Below are positions 42,501-51,178 of a stretch of DNA of 64,000 nt, one piece after another. The notes under the pieces are model-generated. The model ran no database searches and was not told the origin of the DNA. It was given only the letters and a program-made list of their open reading frames with translations. Every line of letters starts with the position of its first letter. Within the stretch, counting starts at the first letter, position 1. Both the position numbers and the translations under genes were made by a program. Origin of the DNA: an uncultured Bacteroidota bacterium (lineage in GTDB: Bacteria > Bacteroidota > Bacteroidia > Bacteroidales > VadinHA17); contig CAIJYD010000078.1 of assembly GCA_903824785.1 (NCBI GenBank), positions 163,365 through 227,364 of the forward strand, read 5' to 3'.

Positions 42501-43994
42501 TCAGATTGCAGGAATTTCAAAGCTTCTTACAAATTGTATTGCCTTTGCAATTTCACTATACATTACCTTATCATCTTTAATGAAAGGTATATCAACACGA
42601 AATGCTTTTACTACCTCTTCGATGAATCCGGATGATCTGAGAGGTCTTCTGAATTCAAAAGCCTGAACTGCAGTAAACAGCTCTATTGCAATAATTTTTT
42701 CAAGGTTTTCAGCAACGCGTAACAACCTGGTGGCGCCATTAGCTCCCATACTTACATGGTCTTCCTGCTCATTTGACGACGGAATGGAATCGACAGACGA
42801 TGGTGTACAAAGTTGCTTATTCTGACTAACAATTGAGGCTGCGGTATATTGGGGTATCATAAATCCACTGTTCAGACCGGGGTTGGCAACAAGAAATTCA
42901 GGCAGCTCTCTTTGTCCGGCAATAAGCCTGTATACTCTTCTTTCTGAAATACTTCCAAGCTCAGCAAGGGCAATGGCCAGATAGTCGAAAATAAGGGCCA
43001 GAGGTTGTCCGTGGAAATTTCCTCCGGAGATGATCAGATCTTCATCAGGAAATATGGTCGGGTTATCTGTTACCGAATTGATCTCTGTAAAAAGTACTGA
43101 TTTGGCATAGGTTATAGCATCTTTGCTCGCACCATGAACCTGAGGAATGCACCTGAATGAATAGGGGTCCTGAACATGAGCTTTTGCTCGTGAAATCAGC
43201 TCGCTGCCCTTTAACATTTCCCTGATTGCTTTTGCAGTATTAATCTGTCCCTTATGTGGTCTGATAGCATGAACACTTTCAAAAAACGGATCGGGACGAC
43301 CGTCATAAGCCTCAAGTGATATTGCGGAAGTAATATCGGCAAATAGCGAAAGTCGTTCTGCCATTGCGATTATATAAACACCATAGGCACCCATGAACTG
43401 AGTTCCGTTAAGAAGGGCCAGACCTTCCTTCGATTTCAATTCCACCGGCGACCAGCCATACTTACTGATAATCTCAGCGGCTTCATACTTCTTCCCTTTA
43501 TATCTCACCTCTCCCATTCCCAGTAAAGGAAGAACAAGATGAGCAAGAGGAGCCAGATCGCCGGAAGCTCCAAGCGATCCCTGTTCGTATACAACCGGAG
43601 TGATACCCTCATTAAATAAATCGATGAGCCGCTGAACAGTCGATACCTGAACACCTGATTTACCCAGACTTAATCCATGAATTTTCAAAAGCAGCATAAT
43701 GCGCACAATCTCCTCACTTACCTCAGGTCCTGTACCACAGGCATGAGACATAACCAGGTTTTCCTGAAGCTTATTCAGCTGATCGTTGCTTATGGTTCTG
43801 TTGTGAAGTGAACCGAAACCGGTTGTGATCCCATAAATAGGAGATGTATTATTCTCAAGTTTATGGTCAAGATAACTCCTGCAGTGTGTTATTAATTTAA
43901 CAGACTCCTGTGACAGAGAAAGTTTTATACTCTTTCTCAGAATTTCCTTTATCTTTTCCAGTTTAATATTTTCGGGAGATATCTTAAAATCCAT
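42501..43994 (-). CDS. hutH: Histidine ammonia-lyase family protein
   Basis: A 497-aa enzyme with the MIO cofactor triad Ala143-Ser144-Gly145 (GSLGASGDLAPLAHL) and the N-terminal TTGFGSLHNRTIS segment. Ser83-His84 in LVMSHACGTG is the pattern of histidine-specific lyases rather than tyrosine or phenylalanine ones. The reaction converts His to urocanate and ammonia. None of the other hut genes (hutU, hutI, hutG or formiminotransferase) is in the window; its neighbours are ychF and hisS. Family is sure, histidine specificity likely, role in histidine catabolism not shown by context. Confidence 0.9.
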   Translation of the reverse strand: MDFKISPENIKLEKIKEILRKSIKLSLSQESVKLITHCRSYLDHKLENNTSPIYGITTGFGSLHNRTISNDQLNKLQENLVMSHACGTGPEVSEEIVRIMLLLKIHGLSLGKSGVQVSTVQRLIDLFNEGITPVVYEQGSLGASGDLAPLAHLVLPLLGMGEVRYKGKKYEAAEIISKYGWSPVELKSKEGLALLNGTQFMGAYGVYIIAMAERLSLFADITSAISLEAYDGRPDPFFESVHAIRPHKGQINTAKAIREMLKGSELISRAKAHVQDPYSFRCIPQVHGASKDAITYAKSVLFTEINSVTDNPTIFPDEDLIISGGNFHGQPLALIFDYLAIALAELGSISERRVYRLIAGQRELPEFLVANPGLNSGFMIPQYTAASIVSQNKQLCTPSSVDSIPSSNEQEDHVSMGANGATRLLRVAENLEKIIAIELFTAVQAFEFRRPLRSSGFIEEVVKAFRVDIPFIKDDKVMYSEIAKAIQFVRSFEIPAI

Positions 43995-44032
43995 ATAATA
44001 AATCTATTTATTAACAGTGTTTATCTTCAGGT

Positions 44033-45415
44033 TTATTCTGACTTTTTAATTTCATCCGCAACGAAGGTCTTCATGTCTTTTAAAGCTATTGTCTTTTGTT
44101 CCCCGGTTGACATGTTCTTTACTGTAACAATACTCTTGGATATCTCATCTTCACCTGCAATAATTATATAAGGTATCTTTTTCGCATCGGCATACGACAT
44201 CTGTTTCTTAAGTTTAACACTATCCGGGTAAAATTCGGCACTAACGTCAAAGCTTCGCAACATATCAAGAATACTGAGGGCATATTTCGTCTCTTTCTCA
44301 CCAAAATTAACAATAAGAACCTCTGTTGAAGAGACCTTTAGCTCGCTGAATAAATTCAACTGGATTAGAACATCATAGATCCTGTCGGCGCCAAAAGAGA
44401 TACCTACTCCTGAAACGCCTTCCATTCCAAAAACTCCTGTAAGGTTATCGTAACGACCACCACCACAAATACTTCCTATACTAACATCTTTCGATTTCAC
44501 CTCTATTATTGCCCCTGTATAATAATTCAAACCGCGGGCGAGTGTAAGGTCGAGTTCAACTTCACAGTTCAAAGCACTGCCTCCGATAAACTCAAAGAGA
44601 GTCCTTAATTCAGAAATCCCCTTTATCCCGGTTTCCGAATTCACCAGTAATTCTGCCAGTCTCGACAGTTTTTCTTCGGTATTCCCTTGTAGCTGAAGAA
44701 CAGGCTGGAGATTTGATATTGCTTCAGCAGAGAGGCCTTTGCCTGTCAACTCGGCATTTACGGCCTCCATTCCAATCTTATCGAGTTTGTCTATTGCAAC
44801 TGTGATATCGATAATCCTGTCCGGTTCTCCAATAAACTCCGCAATTCCGGCAAGAATCTTCCGGTTATTGATCTTAACAACAGTGGCAATTTTTAATCTG
44901 GAAAAGATATCATCAACAATCTTAATAAGTTCATATTCATTTAATAATGAGTCGCTTCCAATAACATCCACATCGCATTGGAAGAATTCACGGTATCGTC
45001 CTTTCTGGGGTCTGTCGGCTCTCCAGACAGGTTGAATCTGGTATCGTTTAAACGGGAATACAATTTCGTCGCGATGCTGAACCACGTAACGGGCAAATGG
45101 GACAGTAAGGTCATATCTCAACCCTTTTTCGCAGATCTTTGATGAGATTTTTCCGGTATCGCGCCTGCCCATCTCTTCATCGTTAACAGATGAAAGAAAG
45201 TCGCCTGAATTAAGGATTCTGAATAGCAGCTTATCGCCTTCCTCTCCATACTTGCCGAGAAGTGTTGTAAGGTTTTCCATTGCCGGAGTCTCAATAGGCT
45301 GATAACCATATAATCTGAAGACCTTCTTAATGGTCTCAAAAATATATTCACGTTTCAGCATCTCGTCGGTGGAGAAATCACGAGTTCCTTTTGGTATTGA
45401 TGGTTTGGAGGACAT
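44033..45415 (-). CDS. hisS: Histidine--tRNA ligase
   Basis: A class II aminoacyl-tRNA synthetase, 460 aa from ATG at 45415: PKGTRDF at the N-terminus, motif 2 region [17 protein letters not shown] and [20 protein letters not shown], the histidine-binding [12 protein letters not shown] motif, motif 3 [13 protein letters not shown] and a C-terminal anticodon-binding domain. A reading frame that extends 34 codons further upstream runs through the promoter and is not real. Two -7 boxes in a 14-bp tandem repeat lie just upstream. Confidence 0.96.
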   Translation of the reverse strand: MSSKPSIPKGTRDFSTDEMLKREYIFETIKKVFRLYGYQPIETPAMENLTTLLGKYGEEGDKLLFRILNSGDFLSSVNDEEMGRRDTGKISSKICEKGLRYDLTVPFARYVVQHRDEIVFPFKRYQIQPVWRADRPQKGRYREFFQCDVDVIGSDSLLNEYELIKIVDDIFSRLKIATVVKINNRKILAGIAEFIGEPDRIIDITVAIDKLDKIGMEAVNAELTGKGLSAEAISNLQPVLQLQGNTEEKLSRLAELLVNSETGIKGISELRTLFEFIGGSALNCEVELDLTLARGLNYYTGAIIEVKSKDVSIGSICGGGRYDNLTGVFGMEGVSGVGISFGADRIYDVLIQLNLFSELKVSSTEVLIVNFGEKETKYALSILDMLRSFDVSAEFYPDSVKLKKQMSYADAKKIPYIIIAGEDEISKSIVTVKNMSTGEQKTIALKDMKTFVADEIKKSE

Positions 45416-45430
45416 ATATAGTTTCAGGAT

Positions 45431-45469
45431 AAAAGACAAAAGTAAAAAGACAAAAGTAGAAAAAACAAA
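45431..45469 (-). promoter_or_regulatory. hisS promoter with tandemly duplicated -7 box
   Basis: The 14-bp unit AAAAGACAAAAGTA occurs twice in perfect tandem (45431-45444 and 45445-45458). On the minus strand each unit contains TACTTTTG. A TTTG at 45469-45466 is 21 bp upstream of the proximal box. A G-run of seven (45496-45502, plus strand) lies further upstream. Confidence 0.5.
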
Positions 45470-45532
45470 ATTAAAATAACAAAGTAATAAGTTGTGGGGG
45501 GGCGATTCGTAAACCACTTTAAGAATTATTAC

Positions 45533-45571
45533 AAAAAAAACGAAAGGCCTTAACTATTACACCTTTCGTTT
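45533..45571 (-). terminator. Intrinsic terminator after ppk2
   Basis: A 10-bp perfect stem, AAACGAAAGG (45538-45547) / CCTTTCGTTT (45562-45571), with a 14-nt loop. On the minus strand it runs into eight T (plus-strand A at 45533-45540). It is 27 bp past the ppk2 stop. Confidence 0.8.
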
Positions 45572-45597
45572 CTTTGTTTTTATCTTTTGTTCCGGGT

Positions 45598-46461
45598 TCA
45601 GTATTTTTCCGGCACAAAAGTCTGATCTGTAACCGGTGGCCTGACATAAGCCACGTCATGTTTCAGCGGAGGCAGTTTAAATGGTTTTGGAGTAAGATCT
45701 TCGTATGGGATCAAAGAAAGAAAATGGGTGATACAATTTAGTCTTGCCCTCTTCTTATCATCGGCATGAACAACATACCAGGGAGCTTGTTTTGTATCTG
45801 TAAATGAGAACATTTTATCTTTAGCCATCGAGTACACGACCCATTTATCGCGCGATTCCACATCCATCGGACTTATTTTCCAGCGTTTCGTCGGATCTTT
45901 TATCCTGTCCTGAAAACGTTTTTCCTGTTCATGGTCACTCACTGAGAACCAGTATTTAACAAGGATTGTTCCGGATCGGATAAGCATCTTTTCAAATTCG
46001 GGGCACGATCTGAGAAATTCTTCATACTCATCGTTGGTGCAATACCCCATTACTTTCTCCACCCCTGCCCTGTTATACCAGCTTCTGTCGAACAGAACAA
46101 TTTCTCCTCCGGCAGGTAACTGGGAGGCATACCTTTGAAAATACCACTGGCTCTTTTCTTTTTCGGTAGGGATCCCGAGAGCTACAATTCTGCAAATCCT
46201 TGGATTCAGACAACCTGCAATGGTTTTAATCACTCCCCCTTTACCGGCGGCATCCCTTCCTTCAAAGACAACTACAACCTTAAGCTTATTTGTTTTCACC
46301 CATTCCTGGAGTTTAACAAGCTCAATTTCAAGAGTTAATAAAAGATCTTCATACTCTTTACGTCCGAGTTCCTCCTTTTTCTCAGGTACAATATCATAAT
46401 ACAGATCTGACTTCTCAGCAGCTTTTTTTTCGGCTTTTTTCTTCTCTTTATTATGTGCCAT
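45598..46461 (-). CDS. ppk2: Polyphosphate kinase 2 family protein
   Basis: A 287-aa single-domain PPK2 enzyme, which uses polyphosphate to phosphorylate nucleotides (NDP or NMP). Walker A is VFEGRDAAGKGGVIK, Walker B is IVLFDRSWYNRAGVEKVMGY, and the lid region with RFQDRIKDPTKRWKISPMD is present. The N-terminus is very Lys/Glu-rich (KEKKKAEKKAAEKSD). Which nucleotide it prefers cannot be read by eye. It stands alone, with its own terminator. Confidence 0.93.
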   Translation of the reverse strand: MAHNKEKKKAEKKAAEKSDLYYDIVPEKKEELGRKEYEDLLLTLEIELVKLQEWVKTNKLKVVVVFEGRDAAGKGGVIKTIAGCLNPRICRIVALGIPTEKEKSQWYFQRYASQLPAGGEIVLFDRSWYNRAGVEKVMGYCTNDEYEEFLRSCPEFEKMLIRSGTILVKYWFSVSDHEQEKRFQDRIKDPTKRWKISPMDVESRDKWVVYSMAKDKMFSFTDTKQAPWYVVHADDKKRARLNCITHFLSLIPYEDLTPKPFKLPPLKHDVAYVRPPVTDQTFVPEKY

Positions 46462-46580
46462 AGCAAGACTCTTTAAAATGAAGGAGTAATATACGAATAA
46501 TATATGAGAATCTGAAAATCACCTGATTGATCAAAACACAACCGGGTTTACGGCCTCCAAGATATCAGACAGGCAGACGC

Positions 46581-46937
46581 CTACTGAACAAATGGTATTA
46601 CAAGAGGGTATCTGAAGAGTTTCCCGTTTCCTGCCCTGATACTGGCGATAATTATACATATTACTTTAAGGGTTAACAGAAACAAAACTATTGGTATTCC
46701 GATAAGAATAAAACATAATGGTATGGCAAGCACACTATAAAGCAGTATCGAAAGCTGAAAATTAAGGGCGTTCCTTCCATTTATATTTACCCATACCGAT
46801 TCATCCTTTTTTGATAACCAGCATATCAGCGGACCCAGGGCCCCCCCGAAGGGAAAAATGAAACCTGCAAATGCTGAGAGATGGCACAGCATTGCCCAGT
46901 TTCTTTCTGACTCGGATGATCTTATGTTCTCTTCCAT
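46581..46937 (-). CDS. DUF4870 small membrane protein
   Basis: A 118-aa integral membrane protein with three or four hydrophobic segments (about 15-35, 60-85 and 80-105). The pattern NWAMLCHLSAFAGFIFPFGG, GPLICWLSKKDESVWVNING and NALNFQLSILLY is that of DUF4870. Function unknown. A run of seven G lies in its GGALG codons. Confidence 0.85.
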   Translation of the reverse strand: MEENIRSSESERNWAMLCHLSAFAGFIFPFGGALGPLICWLSKKDESVWVNINGRNALNFQLSILLYSVLAIPLCFILIGIPIVLFLLTLKVICIIIASIRAGNGKLFRYPLVIPFVQ

Positions 46938-46990
46938 GGCATTCAGTTTTTATTTAAAGACGGATCTGTTCCTGAAATGCTGCATCACCA

Positions 46991-47836
46991 TTATTTTGCC
47001 AGACGTTTGAGATCGGCAGGCAATAATCCGTTGGGAGTTGATTTGTCAATCATATGCTGGTTATAATAATACATGTTTGAATCATCAACGCCGATAAGCA
47101 TCTTAAAACAATAACCCGACTTTTTATCTCCCACAGGACCAACCTTATGAAGGATCAGAGTATTTGGAGTTTTCTTATTTATTGCCTCGATGATATCGTT
47201 TTCGGTAACTATCTCAACCTTACCTGAGTAAATCCCTGCTATCTTTTCAATTGAGGCTATTTCCGGAGAGAGATCCTCCTGCTTGACAAGTATTGTCTTG
47301 CTCTGGACCTCAGGAATAAATTTATTATAATATTTCAGATATTTCCTGCCTGTAAGGGAAGGATCTTCTGAGATCATCTTTGCATGTTTCTGCATAAACA
47401 AAAGGACAGCCCCAAGTTTATAGCTGTAATCCATATCGTCCTCACCTGCAAAAGAGAGGGGTATTGCGCAAATCTCAGGCATCTCGCCAATTCTGCCAAC
47501 ATTTTTCCCCTGAAGGAGGTTTATAAAATTAAAGAGAGCATTTGATTTATCCTTTTCAAAATTGGTTTGAGTAAGTACAATAAACGAATACTCCGGCTTA
47601 CGCCTTTTGACATTAAAATCGGCTATCTCAATAAATTCGTAAGGAGTAATTGTCCAATAGGCTTTTACAGCCGCTTTGATATAGGAATTGAAAGAAGAAA
47701 ACGGGTCATCTTCAAGTACCACACATGTTTTTGATACGGTAAATTGTTTTATCTCATCCTTATCCGGGAAAGGAGCCTGTCCGCTCATCAGGAGGGGGAA
47801 AAGAAACAATACAATGGCAGTTAAATAAGTTCTCAT
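46991..47836 (-). CDS. Secreted protein of unknown function
   Basis: A 281-aa protein with a signal peptide (YLTAIVLFLFPLLMSGQ). The mature part has mixed helix and strand character with SKTCVVLEDDPFSSFNSYIK, WTITPYEFIEIADFN, GEMPEICAIPLSFAGEDDMD and TPNTLILHKVGPVG; no domain is recognised. It is probably periplasmic. It begins 1 bp after the stop of the 47838 gene and so is very likely co-transcribed and functionally linked with it. Confidence 0.75.
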   Translation of the reverse strand: MRTYLTAIVLFLFPLLMSGQAPFPDKDEIKQFTVSKTCVVLEDDPFSSFNSYIKAAVKAYWTITPYEFIEIADFNVKRRKPEYSFIVLTQTNFEKDKSNALFNFINLLQGKNVGRIGEMPEICAIPLSFAGEDDMDYSYKLGAVLLFMQKHAKMISEDPSLTGRKYLKYYNKFIPEVQSKTILVKQEDLSPEIASIEKIAGIYSGKVEIVTENDIIEAINKKTPNTLILHKVGPVGDKKSGYCFKMLIGVDDSNMYYYNQHMIDKSTPNGLLPADLKRLAK

Positions 47837-47837
47837 A

Positions 47838-48584
47838 TCAATACTCTTTATTTAAAGGTAAATACAAAGGATTATTTTCGTTAAATTTCCGGATATAAAC
47901 AAACATAAGATTTTTTTTCTTTTTTCTGGAAAGGCCAACAAACTCTTCATAAAGTTTATTATCCTTCATCAGAAGCAATTCAGTGTTATCAATATCAAAC
48001 TCAAGGATCTTGCCACTCTCAAAATCAATAAGATACTGCTTCAACTCGGTACGCGTCATATTCGACTGCCGGTAAGGGGAATAATAAGAGTTGTATGGCG
48101 AAGAGTAATTGCCATAACCATAGGGTGAGTAATATGGATCGTAGTAACCATATGGCGAGTTGTAATTACGTGAGTCGTAAGTTGTTATATCAGCAACAAA
48201 ATGGCAGATAGTACCGACGAAAGTTATCCTGTTGAAGCTCTCCTGAATCTGTATGTTCAGAACACCATTACGAGCATAACCCCATATCGTATTCCTGACA
48301 ATCTCCTTCCTAACCCCCATTTCGTCGTAGAAATAGATTTTATCCATTTCCATTATTTTTTTAAAAAACTCTCTGTCGTTATAATCAACTGAGGTCAGTA
48401 ATTTTGCTTTTGGAATAGGACTGTTCATCTTAACCTGTTCAAAATTAAGGTAAATCCCATCCTTGAATCTGAAATCGGGAGTATACCTGACCATGCCTTC
48501 TTTCTCCTGACCATACAATGGAAAAAATGAGTTGCCTGAGACAAACAAGACAATTAGAAAAAATAATTCTGATACTCTCTTCAT
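47838..48584 (-). CDS. Secreted protein with Tyr/Pro-rich low-complexity segment, unknown function
   Basis: A 248-aa protein from ATG at 48584 (an ATG three codons earlier is also possible), with a signal peptide (ELFFLIVLFVSGNSFFPLYG). Most of it is strand-rich (GIYLNFEQVKMNSPIPKAKL, EIVRNTIWGYARNGVLNIQI). Around residues 140-175 it has a repeated Tyr/Pro/Gly/Ser stretch with units such as YYDPYYSPYGYG and YSSPYNSYYSPY-like runs. The repeat could be a flexible surface or assembly element. No family is recognised. It is the first gene of a pair with 46991-47836. Confidence 0.72.
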   Translation of the reverse strand: MKRVSELFFLIVLFVSGNSFFPLYGQEKEGMVRYTPDFRFKDGIYLNFEQVKMNSPIPKAKLLTSVDYNDREFFKKIMEMDKIYFYDEMGVRKEIVRNTIWGYARNGVLNIQIQESFNRITFVGTICHFVADITTYDSRNYNSPYGYYDPYYSPYGYGNYSSPYNSYYSPYRQSNMTRTELKQYLIDFESGKILEFDIDNTELLLMKDNKLYEEFVGLSRKKKKNLMFVYIRKFNENNPLYLPLNKEY

Positions 48585-48631
48585 GGTGATCATGCTTTTT
48601 CCTTATTACGGCAAATATCGTACCGCAGGGA

Positions 48632-48639
48632 CAAATTTA
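48632..48639 (-). promoter_or_regulatory. -7 box upstream of the 46991-48584 pair
   Basis: TAAATTTG on the minus strand, 48 bp before the ATG at 48584, matching TAnnTTTG; the -33 position does not match. Confidence 0.3.
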
Positions 48640-48730
48640 GCGTTTTCCTTCAAAGGATATTAATTTCAGTTAATGTATTATTATTACATATTTTGATTAA
48701 TTTTACAAAACTTCAATAAAAAAATGATTT

Positions 48731-50080
48731 ATGGCTAATAAAACTAAAAATTCAAACAAAAATAATAGCCAGAAGATGTCTTCAGATAATTCTTCAGATA
48801 ACCTCATGAAGAGCCTTGAAAATTACTCGATTATTGTTTTGTTTTTTTTGATAGCTGCCATTCTTTTTCTCTCATTTGAGCTAAGACTTCTGGCCGGAAT
48901 AATGATAATTGCAGGAGCAAGCATCGGGCTGATTGTAATCAGAAAAATTTCTTACCTTAATCAGAAAAACAAAGAATCAATTGATATTATTAACACATTA
49001 AACGAAAATAAAGATAGTGTTATCATTGATTTTTCTCACAGGATAAGAGAGCCCCTCAACAACCTTGTGATCATCTTTGATATGCTTATTGAATCGGGTC
49101 TTGATAATAAACAAAAAGAGCTTCTTGAAACCTGCATTGCCTCAACGAACAATATGGTTACTACCGTTAATGACTTAACAATGCAGTCGGCAGGCAACCT
49201 TGGCTATGAAACCAGAAAGCATATCCGTTTTAACCCTTTTTCCACCGTACAACATACAATTGAACTTTATAATCTTAAGGACAGAGCTAATATTGAATTC
49301 ACCTTTAATAAACATGAGTTCATTGATTTTGAATGTTTTGGTGACCCGATAATACTAAAACAGATTTTTATTGCACTGTTCAATACCATTGAATATCAGG
49401 TAGGAGACAGGGCTACAAAGGTCACGATCAATCTTAAGAAAGATCGGGAAGAAGGTACAAAAAGCATTATTTCGCTTAGAATAAAAACCGACCACAGCAT
49501 TATTCTTATTAATGACATTGGGGCTGACAAAAGCATGACTGCCAGGCTGATATCATCAGGAGACGGTACCTTCACCCAGGAGTTTGGAGAAGATTATACT
49601 ATACTGAACATCCTGCTGGCATTTAATAGCCTTGTTGCAGAGACAAAGCAGACTACTGCTTCGCCAAAAATTGAAGAGCTCAAGCAAAAAGATAAAGGCC
49701 GCAAAGAGCTTAAAGATCTTAAAGTACTTCTTGTAGAAGATAATCTCATAAACCAGAAGATCACGCTTCTCACTCTTAAACCACTGGTTAACAGTATTGA
49801 TACAGCTTCCAATGGGAAAGAGGCTCTGGATAAATTTGGCACCAGCAATTACGATCTTATCCTGATGGACATACAAATGCCTGTTATGAACGGACTTGTA
49901 GCTACTGAAAAGATCAGAGCACTGGAATCATCTACCAATTCGCATGTGCATATAATCGCCATTACGGCAAACGCTATGATCGGAGATAAGGAGAAATGTC
50001 TTTCGGCAGGTATCGACGATTATATCAGTAAACCGTTCCAGCCTGCAGCATTCATTGAAGCGATAAAGAAAAATATTTAG
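48731..50080 (+). CDS. Membrane hybrid kinase-like protein with degenerate ATPase domain and receiver domain
   Basis: A 449-aa protein: an Asn/Ser/Lys-rich N-terminus, two transmembrane helices (about 33-50 and 52-71), a HisKA-like helix with His103 (DFSHRIREPLNNLV), a region in the place of the ATPase domain (about 165-300) and a C-terminal receiver domain (about 330-449) with VLLVEDN, the phospho-acceptor Asp380 (LILMDIQMPVMNG) and DYISKPF. The ATPase region keeps a possible N-box Asn (ALFNTIEY) but lacks the DxGxG and GxGLGL boxes, so it probably cannot bind ATP normally. It may act as a phosphorelay or scaffold rather than an active kinase. It overlaps the convergent SpoIIE gene by 4 bases. 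Confidence 0.82.
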   Translation: MANKTKNSNKNNSQKMSSDNSSDNLMKSLENYSIIVLFFLIAAILFLSFELRLLAGIMIIAGASIGLIVIRKISYLNQKNKESIDIINTLNENKDSVIIDFSHRIREPLNNLVIIFDMLIESGLDNKQKELLETCIASTNNMVTTVNDLTMQSAGNLGYETRKHIRFNPFSTVQHTIELYNLKDRANIEFTFNKHEFIDFECFGDPIILKQIFIALFNTIEYQVGDRATKVTINLKKDREEGTKSIISLRIKTDHSIILINDIGADKSMTARLISSGDGTFTQEFGEDYTILNILLAFNSLVAETKQTTASPKIEELKQKDKGRKELKDLKVLLVEDNLINQKITLLTLKPLVNSIDTASNGKEALDKFGTSNYDLILMDIQMPVMNGLVATEKIRALESSTNSHVHIIAITANAMIGDKEKCLSAGIDDYISKPFQPAAFIEAIKKNI

Positions 50081-51111
50081 ACCTTTTTGGATAATGGTCT
50101 GAAACCTATTACCATAATATCGTCAACCTGTACATTAGGCCCCATCCATGTCTTAATGTTTTCCTCAAGAATAGCTTTCTGATCACTTACAGAAAAACTG
50201 TGAATATTCAATAAAAGATGTCTGAACCTCCGGTACATAAATTTCTTATTCTCAGAACCGCCAAACTGATCCACATATCCATCTGAAAAGATATAGATTA
50301 TGTCATCTTCCATCAGGTCGAGTTCATGATTAACATAAGGCATCCCATCGGGATTCATTCCAATAATAATTTTATCTCCCTTTATTTCAATCAGACTATT
50401 ATTACGGATAATATAGAGAGGAAAAAAGGCTCCTGAGAAACTTATCTTTTTATTAGTTTTATCAATGACGCAAAGGCCGATATCCATTCCATCCCTGATG
50501 ATGGTTCCGATATTCTTCTCTCTGTTGAATGTTTTCTCAAGCTCCCTGTTCAAAACTGCCAGGATCTGTGAAGGAGTATTTATACTGTCATCGTTAATAG
50601 TTTTTTCAACAATCTCAAGTCCTATCATCGACATAAGTGCACCGGGAACTCCATGACCTGTGCAATCTGCTGCAACCACAATAACGTTATCTCCTTTTTC
50701 GCCTAACCAGTAAAAGTCGCCGCTTACAATATCCTTTGGCTTGAAAAATATAAAAGACTCTTCAAAATGTTGTTTGAAATATGCTTCAGAGGGCAGACGC
50801 GCCTCCTGTATTCTCTTGGCATAAATGAGGCTGTCTGTTATATTTTTTTCCCGTAATTCCAGTTCTACTTTCTGAATTTCAACCTGTCCGAGTGCCTGTT
50901 CCTTTTCCTTCAGAAGTCTTCTGGTCTCAATAAGCCTCCGCGTCTGTAACATAACCAGCAGATAGACAAAAGCTATAAGAATTGCACTGTAAAGAATAAA
51001 ACGGTAAGGGGAAGCTGATGAGCCTATTGCAACACTATCCAACACGACAGAACCGCTTGAAACACCCCTAATTATGAGTGCAGATAGATATATGCTATAC
51101 AATAATCCCAT
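50077..51111 (-). CDS. Membrane-anchored SpoIIE/PP2C-type serine phosphatase
   Basis: A 344-aa protein from ATG at 51111 (a TTG four codons upstream is possible). It has two hydrophobic segments in the first ~55 residues, a coiled coil (about 55-95, RRLLKEKEQALGQVEIQKVE), and a SpoIIE-type PPM phosphatase domain (about 110-344) with IVSGDFYW, AADCTGHGVPGALMSMIG, MDIGLCVID, SDGYVDQFGG and the last metal-ligand segment VDDIMVIGF. Such proteins usually dephosphorylate an anti-sigma antagonist in partner-switching circuits; no such partner is in the window. It meets the hybrid-kinase gene tail to tail. Confidence 0.88.
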   Translation of the reverse strand: MGLLYSIYLSALIIRGVSSGSVVLDSVAIGSSASPYRFILYSAILIAFVYLLVMLQTRRLIETRRLLKEKEQALGQVEIQKVELELREKNITDSLIYAKRIQEARLPSEAYFKQHFEESFIFFKPKDIVSGDFYWLGEKGDNVIVVAADCTGHGVPGALMSMIGLEIVEKTINDDSINTPSQILAVLNRELEKTFNREKNIGTIIRDGMDIGLCVIDKTNKKISFSGAFFPLYIIRNNSLIEIKGDKIIIGMNPDGMPYVNHELDLMEDDIIYIFSDGYVDQFGGSENKKFMYRRFRHLLLNIHSFSVSDQKAILEENIKTWMGPNVQVDDIMVIGFRPLSKKV

Positions 51112-51178
51112 CAGGAAACACAAAAATAGACTAATTATCCGTACATTTTAGTTGCAAAGGGTAAAAAAATCGTACGTC

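Noticed and set aside
42378-42635. 85-codon plus-strand frame overlapping the hutH end
   Set aside because: It overlaps the certain hutH coding region antisense, has no recognisable motif and has Cys/Lys-rich shadow-type composition.
45416-45517. N-terminal extension of hisS
   Set aside because: The extra 34 codons run through the tandem -7 promoter repeat, are hydrophobic and unlike any HisS N-terminus; the ATG at 45415 gives the standard PKGTRDF start.
48061-48180. Repetitive-looking DNA in the 47838 gene
   Set aside because: Considered as a CRISPR or minisatellite, but the period is irregular and it is in frame coding for the Tyr/Pro-rich segment.
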